Of a stretch of DNA of 64,000 bases, positions 36,343 through 45,379 are shown in pieces. Below the pieces are notes generated by a model. It saw nothing but the letters and a program-made list of their open reading frames with translations, searched no databases and was not told the DNA's origin. The stretch covers positions 764,391 through 828,390 of the forward strand of contig NZ_LMDJ01000012.1 of assembly GCF_001425045.1 (NCBI RefSeq), given 5' to 3'. The first letter of the stretch is position 1, and the number at the start of each line of letters is the position of its first letter. Both the position numbers and the translations under genes were made by a program. Origin of the DNA: Massilia sp. Root351 (GTDB lineage: Bacteria > Pseudomonadota > Gammaproteobacteria > Burkholderiales > Burkholderiaceae_D).

Positions 36343-38127
36343 TTAGTTATGCAGCTTGACGCCGAAGCGCAGCGCAATGCCGAGGCCCACGGCCACCAGC
36401 GTAATGTTAATGAAGGACAGCGCCGCCACCAGGTCGGTCGACCCGCCGGCCCACAGCGACACCAGCATGGCGCCGATCACCTCGGTGCCTGGCGACAGCA
36501 GGTACACGCCGGTCGAGTATTCGCGCTCGAAGATCAGGAACACCATCAGCCATGCACCGAACAGGCCGTACTTGATCAGCGGCAGGGTCACGTCGCGCGT
36601 CACCTGGCCGCGCCTGGCGCCCACGGCGCGTGCCGCCTCTTCCAGTTCCGGGCCCACCTGCAGCAGCGCGGTCGAAATCAGCCGCATGCCGTAAGCCAGC
36701 CACACCACCGAGTACGCCAGCCACACCGCGAAGATGGTGGAGCGCAGCGAACGCAGCGCCGGCACCAGGTGCTCGCTCAGCCACAGGGCCAGGCCGTTGT
36801 CCATGCCCTTCAATATGCCGTCCAGCCAGGAAGGCACGAACAGGAACACCCACAGGAAGGCCAGGCCAGCCAGCAGGCCCGGCACGGCGCGCGGCACCAG
36901 CACGCTGTAGTCCAGCGCGCGGGTGATGCCGTCCGGCTTGCGGTGCATGGCCAGCGCGATGGCGCTGTAGCAGGCCACGGCCAGGCCGCCGCCGATCACG
37001 CCGATCAGCACTGTGTTGACGATGCCGCGGATCAGCGAAGGTTCGGCCAGGATGTCGCGGAAGTGGTTCAGCGTCAGCACGTCGGCCAGGTGCACGCCCT
37101 CGCCCCAGTACTGCACAAAGGAGCGCAGCACGATGCCGGTCAGCGGCATGACGATGGTGAACAGCAGCCAGGCGGCCAGCAGGCCGAAGGCCAGCCACTT
37201 CCACTTACCGAGCGGCATGGCCTTGCTGCGCGCGCCCTTGCCCTTGATGGACACGTACTTGTTGGCCGACTTGAGCAGCCAGCGCTGTATCATCACCAGC
37301 GGCAGCGTCACCATCACCAGGCACACGGCGACGGCGGCCATCAGGTGGTAGGACGGGGTGCCCAGCTTGTTGGTCAGCTTGTACAGGTAGGTCGGCAGCA
37401 CCAGGTGGCCTTCCGGGTCACCCAGCACCAGCACCAGGCCGAACACTTCGAAGCCGAGGAAGAACACCAGCACGCCGGCATAGGCCAGCGCCGGCATGAT
37501 CATCGGCAGCGACACGTTCACCATCACCTGCAGCGGCGAGGCGCCGGCCACGCGGGCCGCCTCCTCTACGTCCGAGCCCAGGCTTTTCAGGGCGGACGAG
37601 GCGTACAGGTAGACGTGCGGCACGTGGGTCAGGCCGGCGATGATGACGATGCTGGTGAAGGAGTAGATGTTCCACGGCACGAAGCCGAGCAGCTCCTTGG
37701 CCCAGGTGGAATAGAAACCCACCGGCCCCATCGACACCACGTAGCCGAAGCCCATCACCATCGGCGAAACGAAGATCGGCACCAGCAGCATCGGCGCGAT
37801 CCAGCCCCGGCCCGGCAGGTCGGTGCGTATCATCAGGAAGGCCAGCGCGCCGCCCAGCGGCACGGCGATCAGGGTCAGGCCGGTGGCCAGGGTCAGGCCG
37901 TTCTTGAAGGCCATCGCGAAGTCCGGGTCGTCGATGATGAAACGGTACGCGTCCAGGCCGAGCACCTTGTCCGGCATGAAGAACGGCGCCGACAGGAAGC
38001 TCTGGTAGAAGATCAGGAACAGCGGCAGGAAGATGGCGATCACGGTCAGCGTCACCACCACTCCGCGCGGCCAGTTCAAGCTTCGGCGGCCGCTGCCGCT
38101 GATGCTGGATGGGGTCAATGTTTGCAT
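36343..38127 (-). CDS. Fused two-domain ABC permease (FbpB/CysW type)
   Basis: The 594-residue protein has about 12 helices and two binding-protein-dependent permease domains in one chain. Each carries an EAA loop: EEAARVAGASPLQVMVNV near residue 189 and EEAARAVGARRGQVTRDV near residue 510. It forms the whole channel, served by the ATPase encoded 21 bp downstream. It lies 30 bp after the binding-protein gene, and the set reads as one operon. Confidence 0.9.
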   Translation of the reverse strand: MQTLTPSSISGSGRRSLNWPRGVVVTLTVIAIFLPLFLIFYQSFLSAPFFMPDKVLGLDAYRFIIDDPDFAMAFKNGLTLATGLTLIAVPLGGALAFLMIRTDLPGRGWIAPMLLVPIFVSPMVMGFGYVVSMGPVGFYSTWAKELLGFVPWNIYSFTSIVIIAGLTHVPHVYLYASSALKSLGSDVEEAARVAGASPLQVMVNVSLPMIMPALAYAGVLVFFLGFEVFGLVLVLGDPEGHLVLPTYLYKLTNKLGTPSYHLMAAVAVCLVMVTLPLVMIQRWLLKSANKYVSIKGKGARSKAMPLGKWKWLAFGLLAAWLLFTIVMPLTGIVLRSFVQYWGEGVHLADVLTLNHFRDILAEPSLIRGIVNTVLIGVIGGGLAVACYSAIALAMHRKPDGITRALDYSVLVPRAVPGLLAGLAFLWVFLFVPSWLDGILKGMDNGLALWLSEHLVPALRSLRSTIFAVWLAYSVVWLAYGMRLISTALLQVGPELEEAARAVGARRGQVTRDVTLPLIKYGLFGAWLMVFLIFEREYSTGVYLLSPGTEVIGAMLVSLWAGGSTDLVAALSFINITLVAVGLGIALRFGVKLHN

Positions 38128-38157
38128 GATAGTGCCTCGGTTTTCAGCGTGCTGGGC

Positions 38158-39243
38158 TTACTTCTTGCCCGCGGTTTCTTTCCACTGCTTCAGGAAGGCC
38201 ATGCGCTTGGCCGGCCCCAGGAACTGCAGCACGATGGGGTGCACCGGCACCGGCTTGACGTTGTCCTTGCCGATCTGCTTGATCAGGTCGGCCGACGTGG
38301 TTTCACCGGTGACGTCGGCGCGAATCGCGTACAGCTTGGAGTCGTTGGCGATCACGGTCTGGCCGCGCTGCGACAGCATGAAGTCCAGCCACAGCTTGGC
38401 CGCGTTGACGTTCTTGGCGGCCTTGTTGATGAACATCACGCGCGACAGGATCAGCGTGTAGTCCTTCGGCAGCACCACGCCGATCGACGGATCGGTCTTG
38501 GCGCGCACCAGCGCGTAGGAGCCCAGCACGTTGTAGCCGATCAGGTTTTCACCCGACGAAATGCGCTCCATCATGGTGCCGGTGGACGACTGCACGCGCA
38601 CCTTGGCCACACCGAAGGCGTTTTCCAGTTCGAGGAACTTGGGATTTTCGCGCGCGTCCTGGGTCATGAACATGAAGCCGACGCCGGATTTCTCGATGTC
38701 GTAGGTGGTGACCTTGTCCTTGAACTTGGGTTGCTGGATCAGCCTGGTGAAGTCGGCGTGCGTCTGCGGCACTTCCTTCGGGTCCACCAGGCGCTTGTTG
38801 TAGACGATGGCGGCCGGCTCGAAGGTGGTGCCGTAGGCCTGGTCGTCCCACATGGCCCAGCCCGGGATCTTCGGCGCTTCGACCGATTTGTATTTCATCG
38901 CGTGGCCATCCGAGGCCAGGCGCATTTGCAGGTCCATCGCGGAGGACCACACCACGTCGGCGGTGTTGCCGCCGGCGGCCGCTTCGGAGATGAAGCGGTT
39001 GTAAACCTCGGTGGAATTCATGTCGTTGTACTCGACCGAAATGCCGGGATACATGGCGCTGAACTCCTTGATCAGCGGCTGGGTCGCCTTGCTGTCGGTG
39101 GCGCCATAGACCACCAGCTTGCCCTCTTTTTTCGCGCCGTCGATCAGCTTCTGGTAGTCGGCCGGGTAGCCGGCGGGTACTTGTGCAAAAGCTGCGGACG
39201 CGACGAGGGAGGCCGCGACGGCCAGGGTCGATTTGATGAACAT
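38158..39243 (-). CDS. Periplasmic ABC substrate-binding protein (COG1840)
   Basis: The 361-residue protein has a cleavable signal peptide (ending AFA-QV). Conserved segments are KLVVYGATDSKATQPLIKEF and the long ligand-pocket segment ENLIGYNVLGSYALV. The tandem Tyr-Tyr iron ligands of FbpA are not seen, so the ligand may be a carboxylate, phosphonate or sugar phosphate rather than Fe3+. The adjoining Bug protein, porin and TctDE-type pair make a polycarboxylate the most plausible guess; this is inference. Confidence 0.88.
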   Translation of the reverse strand: MFIKSTLAVAASLVASAAFAQVPAGYPADYQKLIDGAKKEGKLVVYGATDSKATQPLIKEFSAMYPGISVEYNDMNSTEVYNRFISEAAAGGNTADVVWSSAMDLQMRLASDGHAMKYKSVEAPKIPGWAMWDDQAYGTTFEPAAIVYNKRLVDPKEVPQTHADFTRLIQQPKFKDKVTTYDIEKSGVGFMFMTQDARENPKFLELENAFGVAKVRVQSSTGTMMERISSGENLIGYNVLGSYALVRAKTDPSIGVVLPKDYTLILSRVMFINKAAKNVNAAKLWLDFMLSQRGQTVIANDSKLYAIRADVTGETTSADLIKQIGKDNVKPVPVHPIVLQFLGPAKRMAFLKQWKETAGKK

Positions 39244-39283
39244 GTGAGTCTCCAGTTAAGTTGGTTTTTTGTAGCTAGCTTGC

Positions 39284-40291
39284 TTAGCGCACCAGGCCGA
39301 ATTCGCTGGCGCGCTTGCCGTAGTCGTCCACGGCTTTGCGCACATGGTCGGCGAGCGCATCGCCGGTCAATACGAAGGGATACAGGCCGTAGGCTGCGCG
39401 GGCCTCGGCAAATTGGGGGGTCGCCATCATGCGGTCGAACAGCCGTACCCACTGGCGGTAGTCCTCCTCGGGCACGTGGGGCCCCATCCACACGCCGCGG
39501 ATGATGGGCCAGACCACGTCCACGCCCTGCTCGCGCGCGGTGGGCACGCCCGCCAGAACGCCTGGCAGGCGCTGTTCGGCCAGCACCGCCAGCACGCGGG
39601 TCTTGCCGTTGCCGGCGTACAGCGTGGCCTCGGACGCGTCGCCCGACACGACGTGCACATAGCCGGCGTCCATCGCCGTGAAAGCCTCGCCGCCGCCTTC
39701 GAGCGCCACGAAGCGCAGCACCTTCGGGTCCACGCCGGCGGTGCGCATCACCAGCGCGATCTTCAGCCAGTCCTGGCTGCCGATGGTGCCGGACACGCCG
39801 ATCAGCACTTTCTCTGGATGCTTCTTCAGCGCCGCCACCAGGTCGCCCAGCGTTTTGTAGGCCGAGTCGGAACGCACGGCGATCATGCCGTAGTCCGCGC
39901 CCAGCGCCGCCACCCAGCGCACGTCGTCCGCCTTGGCCTTGCCGAACTTGCCCTGCGCCAGATTGAGCAGCGAGCCGCCCGAGAACACCACCAGCGTGTT
40001 CGGGTCGGCGCGCCGCCGCGTCATCAGCGAATGCCAGGCCACCGCGCCTATGCCGCCGGGCACATAGCTGATGTGCACGTCGCGCGGGGCGCCGCCGGCC
40101 AGCGCCTGCAATCCCTTCTGCGCCAGCTTGCAGGTCAGGTCCATCGCGCCACCCGGCTTGGACGGCACGATGCACTCGACGCGGCCCGGCACGGCGGCGG
40201 CAGGCCTGGCCGGCTTGGCTGCATCGGCCGCAGCGGCGCCCGCCGTCGCCAGCACGGCAAGCGAGAACAAGAAGGAGGACAGGGCTTTCAT
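39284..40291 (-). CDS. Bug-family tricarboxylate-type periplasmic binding protein
   Basis: From the ATG at 40291 the product has 335 residues and begins with a Sec signal peptide (AVLATAGAAAADA). The mature part has the Bug/TctC pattern (VECIVPSKPGGAMDLTCKL, PGGIGAVAWHSL, LIGVSGTIGSQDWL). Such proteins bind carboxylates. No tctA or tctB genes are adjacent, so it may work as a sensor or feeder for the ABC importer or the TctE-type kinase. It is encoded between the binding-protein gene and the porin gene on the same strand. Confidence 0.9.
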   Translation of the reverse strand: MKALSSFLFSLAVLATAGAAAADAAKPARPAAAVPGRVECIVPSKPGGAMDLTCKLAQKGLQALAGGAPRDVHISYVPGGIGAVAWHSLMTRRRADPNTLVVFSGGSLLNLAQGKFGKAKADDVRWVAALGADYGMIAVRSDSAYKTLGDLVAALKKHPEKVLIGVSGTIGSQDWLKIALVMRTAGVDPKVLRFVALEGGGEAFTAMDAGYVHVVSGDASEATLYAGNGKTRVLAVLAEQRLPGVLAGVPTAREQGVDVVWPIIRGVWMGPHVPEEDYRQWVRLFDRMMATPQFAEARAAYGLYPFVLTGDALADHVRKAVDDYGKRASEFGLVR

Positions 40292-40323
40292 GGCTGGGGT
40301 TCCGTAGCTGAAGTTCCGTGCGC

Positions 40324-41385
40324 TTAGAAGCGGTGCTGGATGCCGGTGACCACGCCGCGCTGGTTGGTGTCGAAGCCGGCGTCGTCGCGCGACAGGCCGG
40401 TCAGCTGGCCGTTCTTCGACTTGGCGTAGGCCGCCGCCACGTATACGTCGGTGCGCTTGGACAGCGCGTAACGGTAGCGCGCCACGAACATGGTCGGATC
40501 GGCATCCTTGCCGGCGGCGACGTTCTTCACGTTCACGCGGTACACCGCGCCGGTGAGGGTGGTGTTGGGGATGCCCTTGTAAGCCACGCCGGTCCACCAT
40601 GTGGTGGCTTTCACGTCCGCCGTGGCGGCCTTGCCGGACACCAGTTTGTAGTCGCGCATCACGCCCCAGAACTTGAACGGGCCGGTTTCATAGCTGGCGC
40701 CCAGGTGGTAGACGGTGTTCTCGTCGCGGTTGCCGGTGACGGCCACGGTGTTGCCATTGATGCGTTCCCAGGTCGCCATCAAACCCAGGCCGTTGGCGGC
40801 GTAAGCCACGTTGCCCGCCACCTTGCGGCTGTCGGACTGGCCGGTGGTCTGTTCGCCCATGCCGTAGGTGGCGCCGTATTTGAAGTTGCCGGTGCTGCCG
40901 GTGTACTTGATCAGGTTATCGAAAGCCGTGGTGAAGCCGTACTTGCCCGGGCCGGTAGCCGGGCCGCTGGTGGCCCACGAGTAGTAAGGCGCGAAGCCCA
41001 TCGGATCGTAGGAGATCACGGTGTCGTACACGGAGGTGAAGGAGCGGCCGATGACCACGCGGCCGAAGCTGCCCTCCAGGCCCACGTTGGCCTGGCGCTT
41101 GAACAGCGGGCCGTCCTGGGCGCCGCTGTCGAGCAGGATGCCGCCTTCCAGCTGGAACACCGCTTTCAGTCCGCCCCCCAGGTCCTCGGTGCCGCGCAGG
41201 CCCCAGCGCGACGTGTTCATGCCGCCGGAAATCACGCTGGTCTTGGAACCCCCGGTCGGCGTGGCGTTGGAAGCGCTTTCGACGCCAGCGTCGATCAGGC
41301 CATAAACCTGCACGTTCGACTGCGCGTGGGCCGCGCCGGCCAGAGCGCAGGCTGCCGCCGCCATCGCCAAAGTGGACTTCTTCAT
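40324..41385 (-). CDS. Gram-negative trimeric porin
   Basis: The 353-residue outer-membrane protein has a signal peptide ending AHA-QS, the start NVQVYGLIDAGVESAS and a C-terminal Phe (GIQHRF) required for Bam-mediated assembly. It is the 16-stranded Burkholderiales-type porin (Porin_4). It is the first gene of the transport operon and is divergent from the tctD-like gene. A phased TTCA repeat lies between them, so it is a likely regulatory target of that response regulator. Confidence 0.92.
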   Translation of the reverse strand: MKKSTLAMAAAACALAGAAHAQSNVQVYGLIDAGVESASNATPTGGSKTSVISGGMNTSRWGLRGTEDLGGGLKAVFQLEGGILLDSGAQDGPLFKRQANVGLEGSFGRVVIGRSFTSVYDTVISYDPMGFAPYYSWATSGPATGPGKYGFTTAFDNLIKYTGSTGNFKYGATYGMGEQTTGQSDSRKVAGNVAYAANGLGLMATWERINGNTVAVTGNRDENTVYHLGASYETGPFKFWGVMRDYKLVSGKAATADVKATTWWTGVAYKGIPNTTLTGAVYRVNVKNVAAGKDADPTMFVARYRYALSKRTDVYVAAAYAKSKNGQLTGLSRDDAGFDTNQRGVVTGIQHRF

Positions 41386-41452
41386 GGGTGTCTCCTATAG
41401 ATATAATTGTTGGTGATATGCCTGATCACTGAAATCAGGGCTCCACTATAGG

Positions 41453-41490
41453 TTTCACTTCCTTTCAATTCTCTTTCACTGCGAATTCAC
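41453..41490. promoter_or_regulatory. Phased TTCA repeats, candidate TctD operator
   Basis: Between the divergent porin and tctD-like genes, the motif TTTCA/ATTCA recurs at 41453, 41463, 41474 and 41485, so at 10-11 bp spacing, one DNA turn apart. The last two are inside an exact tandem repeat TTCACTGCGAA (41475-41496). OmpR-class regulators bind such phased half-sites. A small inverted repeat, CCTGAT-N7-ATCAGG, lies nearby at 41421-41439. Confidence 0.5.
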
Positions 41491-41586
41491 TGCGAATCTT
41501 GTCGTCATGTCACCACAAGGAATTTACTTTTGGCGGCGCGGCGAGGAAGATGCAGGCCTGAGCATACACCGGGCAACACCAATATC

Positions 41587-42282
41587 ATGCGCATCCTCCT
41601 CGTTGAAGACCACATCGAACTGCAGCACTGGCTGGCCAAAGCCCTGCGCGACTCCCATCTGACCGTGGAATGCGCGGACAACGGCGCCGACGCCGACGCC
41701 CTGCTGCACACGCAGGAATACGCGCTGGTGATCCTCGATCTGACCTTGCCGCGCATGGACGGGCTGGAGGTGCTCAAGCGCCTGCGCGCGCGCGGCGGCC
41801 CGCGCGGCAAGACCCCGGTGCTGATCCTGACCGCGCGCGGCGGGCTGGAAGAACGCGTGCAGGGCCTGAACCTGGGCGCCGACGACTACCTGGCCAAGCC
41901 GTTCGAACTGGCCGAACTGGAAGCGCGCGTCAAAGCGCTGCTGCGCCGCAGCGTGGGCAACGAAGCGCTTGTGCACAGCTGCGGCGCGCTCAGTTTCGAC
42001 ACCATCACCCGCATGTTCAGCTACCACGGCGCCGCGCTGGCGCTCACGCCGCGCGAGCACGCGGTGCTGGAAGCGCTGATCAGCCGCAGCGGGCGCGCCG
42101 TGTCCAAGGAAAAGCTGTTCGACGAAGTGTTCGCGCTGGCCGACGACGCCAACCTGGACGCGATCGACCTGTACATCCACCGCGTGCGCAAGAAGCTCGA
42201 AAGCAGCCTGCCGGGCGCCGCCGCCATCACCACCTTGCGCGGCATCGGCTACCTGCTGCAACCGCGCGAGCCGGCCGAGTAA
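41587..42282 (+). CDS. OmpR-type response regulator (TctD-like)
   Basis: The 231-residue regulator starts at the ATG at 41587 (MRILLVEDHIE); an open frame to 41530 adds unconserved residues. It has a receiver domain with acceptor Asp in VILDLTLPRMDG near residue 52 and Lys in YLAKPF, then a winged-helix DNA-binding domain (LTPREHAVLEAL, IDLYIHRVRKKLE). It resembles TctD regulators of tricarboxylate uptake. It shares one base with the kinase start (TAATG) and is divergent from the porin gene. Confidence 0.9.
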   Translation: MRILLVEDHIELQHWLAKALRDSHLTVECADNGADADALLHTQEYALVILDLTLPRMDGLEVLKRLRARGGPRGKTPVLILTARGGLEERVQGLNLGADDYLAKPFELAELEARVKALLRRSVGNEALVHSCGALSFDTITRMFSYHGAALALTPREHAVLEALISRSGRAVSKEKLFDEVFALADDANLDAIDLYIHRVRKKLESSLPGAAAITTLRGIGYLLQPREPAE

Positions 42283-43778
42283 TGGACCGCGAGCGCGCAT
42301 CCGGCCCGCCGGCGCAGGCCATCCCGGTTCCAGCCCCCGCGCCGGCCAGCGCCGCGCAGGCCGCCACCCCATTGGGCAGCCTGCGCGGCCAGCTGATGCG
42401 CTGGCTGCTGGTGCCGCTGATCTTCCTGATGGCGCTGGACGCGGTCTCGGTCTACCGCAACGCGCTGGACGCGGCCGACATGGCCTACGACCGCTCGCTG
42501 CTGGCCTCCACGCGCGCGCTGGCCGAGCGCGTCTCCGTCCAGGATGGCAAGGTGGTGGCCGATGTGCCCTACGTGGCGCTGGACAGCTTCGAGACCGACA
42601 CGCTGGGCCGCATCTTCTACAAAGTCAGCGGCATCAACGGCGAAACCGTGTCCGGCTTCGCCGACCTGCCGCCGGTGCCTGCCAACGTGCCGCGCTCGGA
42701 AGCCTATCCGGCGCTGGTGCGCTTCTACCACGCCCGGTACAACGGCCAGCCGGTGCGCATCGCCGCACTGCTGCAGCCGGTGTACGACGACAGCATGCGC
42801 GGCATCGCCCTGATCCAGGTGGCCGAGACGCTGGACGCGCGGCGCGGCCTGTCGAACCAGATCCTGCTCGACACGCTGCTGTGGCAGGCAGGCCTGATCC
42901 TGGCCACGGCGCTGCTGGTCTGGTTCGCCGTGCGGCTGGTGCTGAAACCGCTGATGCGGCTGAAGGAAGCGGTGGAAACGCGCAGCGTGTCCGACCTGTC
43001 CGACGTCGATCCCGCGCTGGTGCACAAGGAAGTGCGGCCGCTGGTGGAAGCCATGAACGGTTCCATGTCGCGCATCCAGAGCCTGATCGCCAGCCAGCGC
43101 CGCTTTATCGCCGACGCCTCGCACCAGCTGCGCACCCCGCTCACGGTGCTCAAGACCCAGTCCGAACTGGCGCTACGCGAAGCCGACCGCGCCCCCTGCG
43201 ACACGGCCGCGCTGCGCAGCATGGTGCAAGGCATCGCCGCCACCACCGACTCGGCGGTGCACCTGGCCAACCGCCTGCTGATGCTGGCGCGCATCGAGCA
43301 CAGCGGCGGCGCCGACCCGGTGCCGGTGGAACTGCGCGCGCTGATGCAGCAGGTGGCGCTGGAACTGGCGGTGCCGGCGGTCAGCCGCAACATCGACCTG
43401 GCGCTGGAGGCCGAGCAAGAGGCGGTGGTCCCAGGGCAAGCCCTGCTGCTGCACGAAATGGTGGCCAACCTGGTCGACAACGCGCTGCGCTACACGCCGG
43501 ACGGCGGCAGCGTCACCCTGCGCGTCGGCCCCGGCGCAACCGGCGCCGGCACCGTGCTGGAAGTGGAAGACAGCGGCCCCGGCATCCCGGAAAGCGAGCG
43601 CGAGCGCGTGTTCTCGCCCTTCTACCGCGCCGCCGCCTCCATGCAGCGCAACCCCGGCGGCGCCGGTCTCGGCCTGGCCATCGTGCGCGATATTGCCGCA
43701 CTGCATGGCGCCACCATCGCTCTCGGCGACGGCGCCCACAACCAAGGCCTCAAAGTATCCGTATCCTTTCCCACCTGA
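42282..43778 (+). CDS. Sensor histidine kinase (TctE-like)
   Basis: The 498-residue kinase has an N-terminal Pro/Ala-rich tail, a first helix near residues 38-55 (LLVPLIFLMALDAVSV), a periplasmic 2CSK-type sensor domain of about 140 residues, a second helix near 195-215 and a HAMP-like linker. The H-box is ASHQLRTPLTVLKTQSE, and the HATPase part includes VDNALRYTPDGG, DSGPGIP and GAGLGLAI. By similarity to TctE it may sense a di- or tricarboxylate in the periplasm. It is translationally coupled to the regulator gene, and a palindromic element follows its stop. Confidence 0.92.
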   Translation: MDRERASGPPAQAIPVPAPAPASAAQAATPLGSLRGQLMRWLLVPLIFLMALDAVSVYRNALDAADMAYDRSLLASTRALAERVSVQDGKVVADVPYVALDSFETDTLGRIFYKVSGINGETVSGFADLPPVPANVPRSEAYPALVRFYHARYNGQPVRIAALLQPVYDDSMRGIALIQVAETLDARRGLSNQILLDTLLWQAGLILATALLVWFAVRLVLKPLMRLKEAVETRSVSDLSDVDPALVHKEVRPLVEAMNGSMSRIQSLIASQRRFIADASHQLRTPLTVLKTQSELALREADRAPCDTAALRSMVQGIAATTDSAVHLANRLLMLARIEHSGGADPVPVELRALMQQVALELAVPAVSRNIDLALEAEQEAVVPGQALLLHEMVANLVDNALRYTPDGGSVTLRVGPGATGAGTVLEVEDSGPGIPESERERVFSPFYRAAASMQRNPGGAGLGLAIVRDIAALHGATIALGDGAHNQGLKVSVSFPT

Positions 43779-43790
43779 AGCATCTTCCTA

Positions 43791-43866
43791 CAAGCGAGCT
43801 AAGCCGCATTTCGCCCACTTCGGGGTCAGACCCCGAATTCGGGCAAATGCGGCTCAGCTCGGCAGG
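43791..43866. repeat. Palindromic intergenic element, copy 2
   Basis: This copy has the left arm CAAGCGAGCTAAGCCGCATT (43791-43810), the central palindrome CGGGGTC-A-GACCCCG (43821-43835) and a right arm AATGCGGCTCAGCTCGG ending near 43863. The first 20 bases match copy 1 at 3036 except for one G-to-A change. It follows the tctE-like gene and precedes glrK. The conservation of arms and core, with changes mainly in the spacers, suggests a mobile or selected RNA/DNA structure. Confidence 0.75.
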
Positions 43867-43945
43867 TGCAATCGGACGCGGAGTTTGGGCGTTTTCCCCT
43901 ATGATGCGCGGGATACGCTGCTGAGCCGTCCGGCCCCCGTTTCCT

Positions 43946-45379
43946 ATGTTTCCCAAGCTGTCATTCCGCCATTTGCTGCTGGGCGTGTTTTTGCTGATCG
44001 CCGTGCTGCTGAGCGCGACGTCGGTGCATGCCCTGCTGACCCTGGACCGCCTCGCCGCCCATAGCCGCGAGGCGGGCCAGCACGCCATCGCGCTGACCGA
44101 GAATGCGCAGCGCCTGGCCGAACGCAGCGTGGCCATGGAGCGCAGCGCGCGCCAGTTCCTGGTGCTGGACGATCCGGCCTTCCGCCAGCGCTACGCCGAG
44201 GCCTGGCGCGACGCCCAGGCGGCCCTGGCGGCCGTGGCCGCCGGCCTGCCCGGCGCGCCGCCGCAAACCTTTGCCGACTGGAACCAGCGCAGCGCGGCGG
44301 CGTGGGCGGTATTACAGACCCCGCGCGCGCGCCGCGCCGGACGCCAGCAGGCGCTGAACCAGGCCTTGAACCAGGCCCTGGGCGGCCTGCCCGCCATCAG
44401 CCAGGCCTTGGAGGACGAGGTGAAACGCGAAGTGGAGCGGCGCAACCAGATGCTGCTCGATGAGCTGGACCAGCGGCGCGGCGTGCTCACCGGCCAGGTG
44501 GCCGCCGCCATCGCCGTCGCCGCGCTGCTGGCGGTCGGCTTCGGCGCCTGGGTGTCGCGCCCGCTGAAACAGATCGAACAAGCCATCCACCGCCTCGGCG
44601 AGAACCGCTACGGCGACGCCATCGCCGTCGAGGGGCCGAACGATTTGCGCCGCCTGGGCCAGCAGCTGAACTGGCTGCGCCAGCGCCTGTCGGACCTGGA
44701 GGCCGACAAGTCGCGCTTCCTGCGCCATATTTCGCACGAGCTGAAAACGCCGCTGGCCGCGCTGGTGGAGGGCGTGGCGCTGCTGGAAGACCAGGTGCTG
44801 GGCGCGCTCACGCCCCAGCAGCGCGAAATCGCCGTCATCCTGCGCCAGAACACCGCCTCGCTGCAGAACCAGATCGAAGACCTGCTGCGCTATAACGCGG
44901 CCAATTTCGACGCCCAGCACTTGCTGCGCGCGCCTTGCGAACCGGCCGCGCTGCTGCACGAGGTGATCGCCAACCAGCAGCTGCAGCTGCAGGCGCGCGC
45001 CCTGGTCGCACGGGTCGACGGCGCGCCGCGCGCCATGCCGATGGACCGCGACAAGATGGCTATCGCGCTGGGCAACCTGCTGTCGAACGCGGTGCGGTTC
45101 AGTCCACAGGGCGGCACGGTGCGCTTCACGCTGGACGAGCACCAGGGGCTGCTGCGCATCGATTGCATCGACCAGGGCCCCGGCGTAGCGAAAGAAGACG
45201 CCGAGCGCGTCTTCGAGCCCTTTTATCAAGGCGAACGCCAGCCGCCCGGCGCACGGCGCGGCAACGGCATTGGCCTGTCCATCGTGCGCGAATACGTGCA
45301 GGCGCATGGCGGCAGCCTGCATCTGCTTCCCTCCCAGGCGGGAGCCCATTTTCGGATCGAACTTCCTTATGACCAGTAA
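43946..45379 (+). CDS. glrK: Sensor histidine kinase GlrK (QseE)
   Basis: The 477-residue kinase has two membrane helices (about residues 8-30 and 175-197) around a helical periplasmic sensor, a HAMP linker, the H-box FLRHISHELKTPLAALVEGV and an HATPase domain (NLLSNAVRFSPQGG, DQGPGVA, GNGIGLSIVREY). Gene order kinase, lipoprotein, sigma-54 regulator is that of glrK-qseG-glrR in enterobacteria, where the system controls envelope-stress outputs. The following lipoprotein gene overlaps its end by 11 bp. Confidence 0.88.
   Translation: MFPKLSFRHLLLGVFLLIAVLLSATSVHALLTLDRLAAHSREAGQHAIALTENAQRLAERSVAMERSARQFLVLDDPAFRQRYAEAWRDAQAALAAVAAGLPGAPPQTFADWNQRSAAAWAVLQTPRARRAGRQQALNQALNQALGGLPAISQALEDEVKREVERRNQMLLDELDQRRGVLTGQVAAAIAVAALLAVGFGAWVSRPLKQIEQAIHRLGENRYGDAIAVEGPNDLRRLGQQLNWLRQRLSDLEADKSRFLRHISHELKTPLAALVEGVALLEDQVLGALTPQQREIAVILRQNTASLQNQIEDLLRYNAANFDAQHLLRAPCEPAALLHEVIANQQLQLQARALVARVDGAPRAMPMDRDKMAIALGNLLSNAVRFSPQGGTVRFTLDEHQGLLRIDCIDQGPGVAKEDAERVFEPFYQGERQPPGARRGNGIGLSIVREYVQAHGGSLHLLPSQAGAHFRIELPYDQ

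Noticed and set aside
36337..39504. 1055-codon open frame on the plus strand across the ABC transporter genes
   Set aside because: Its translation is rich in His, Gln, Arg and Gly without any domain, and it is an antisense shadow of three well-conserved minus-strand genes in high-GC DNA.
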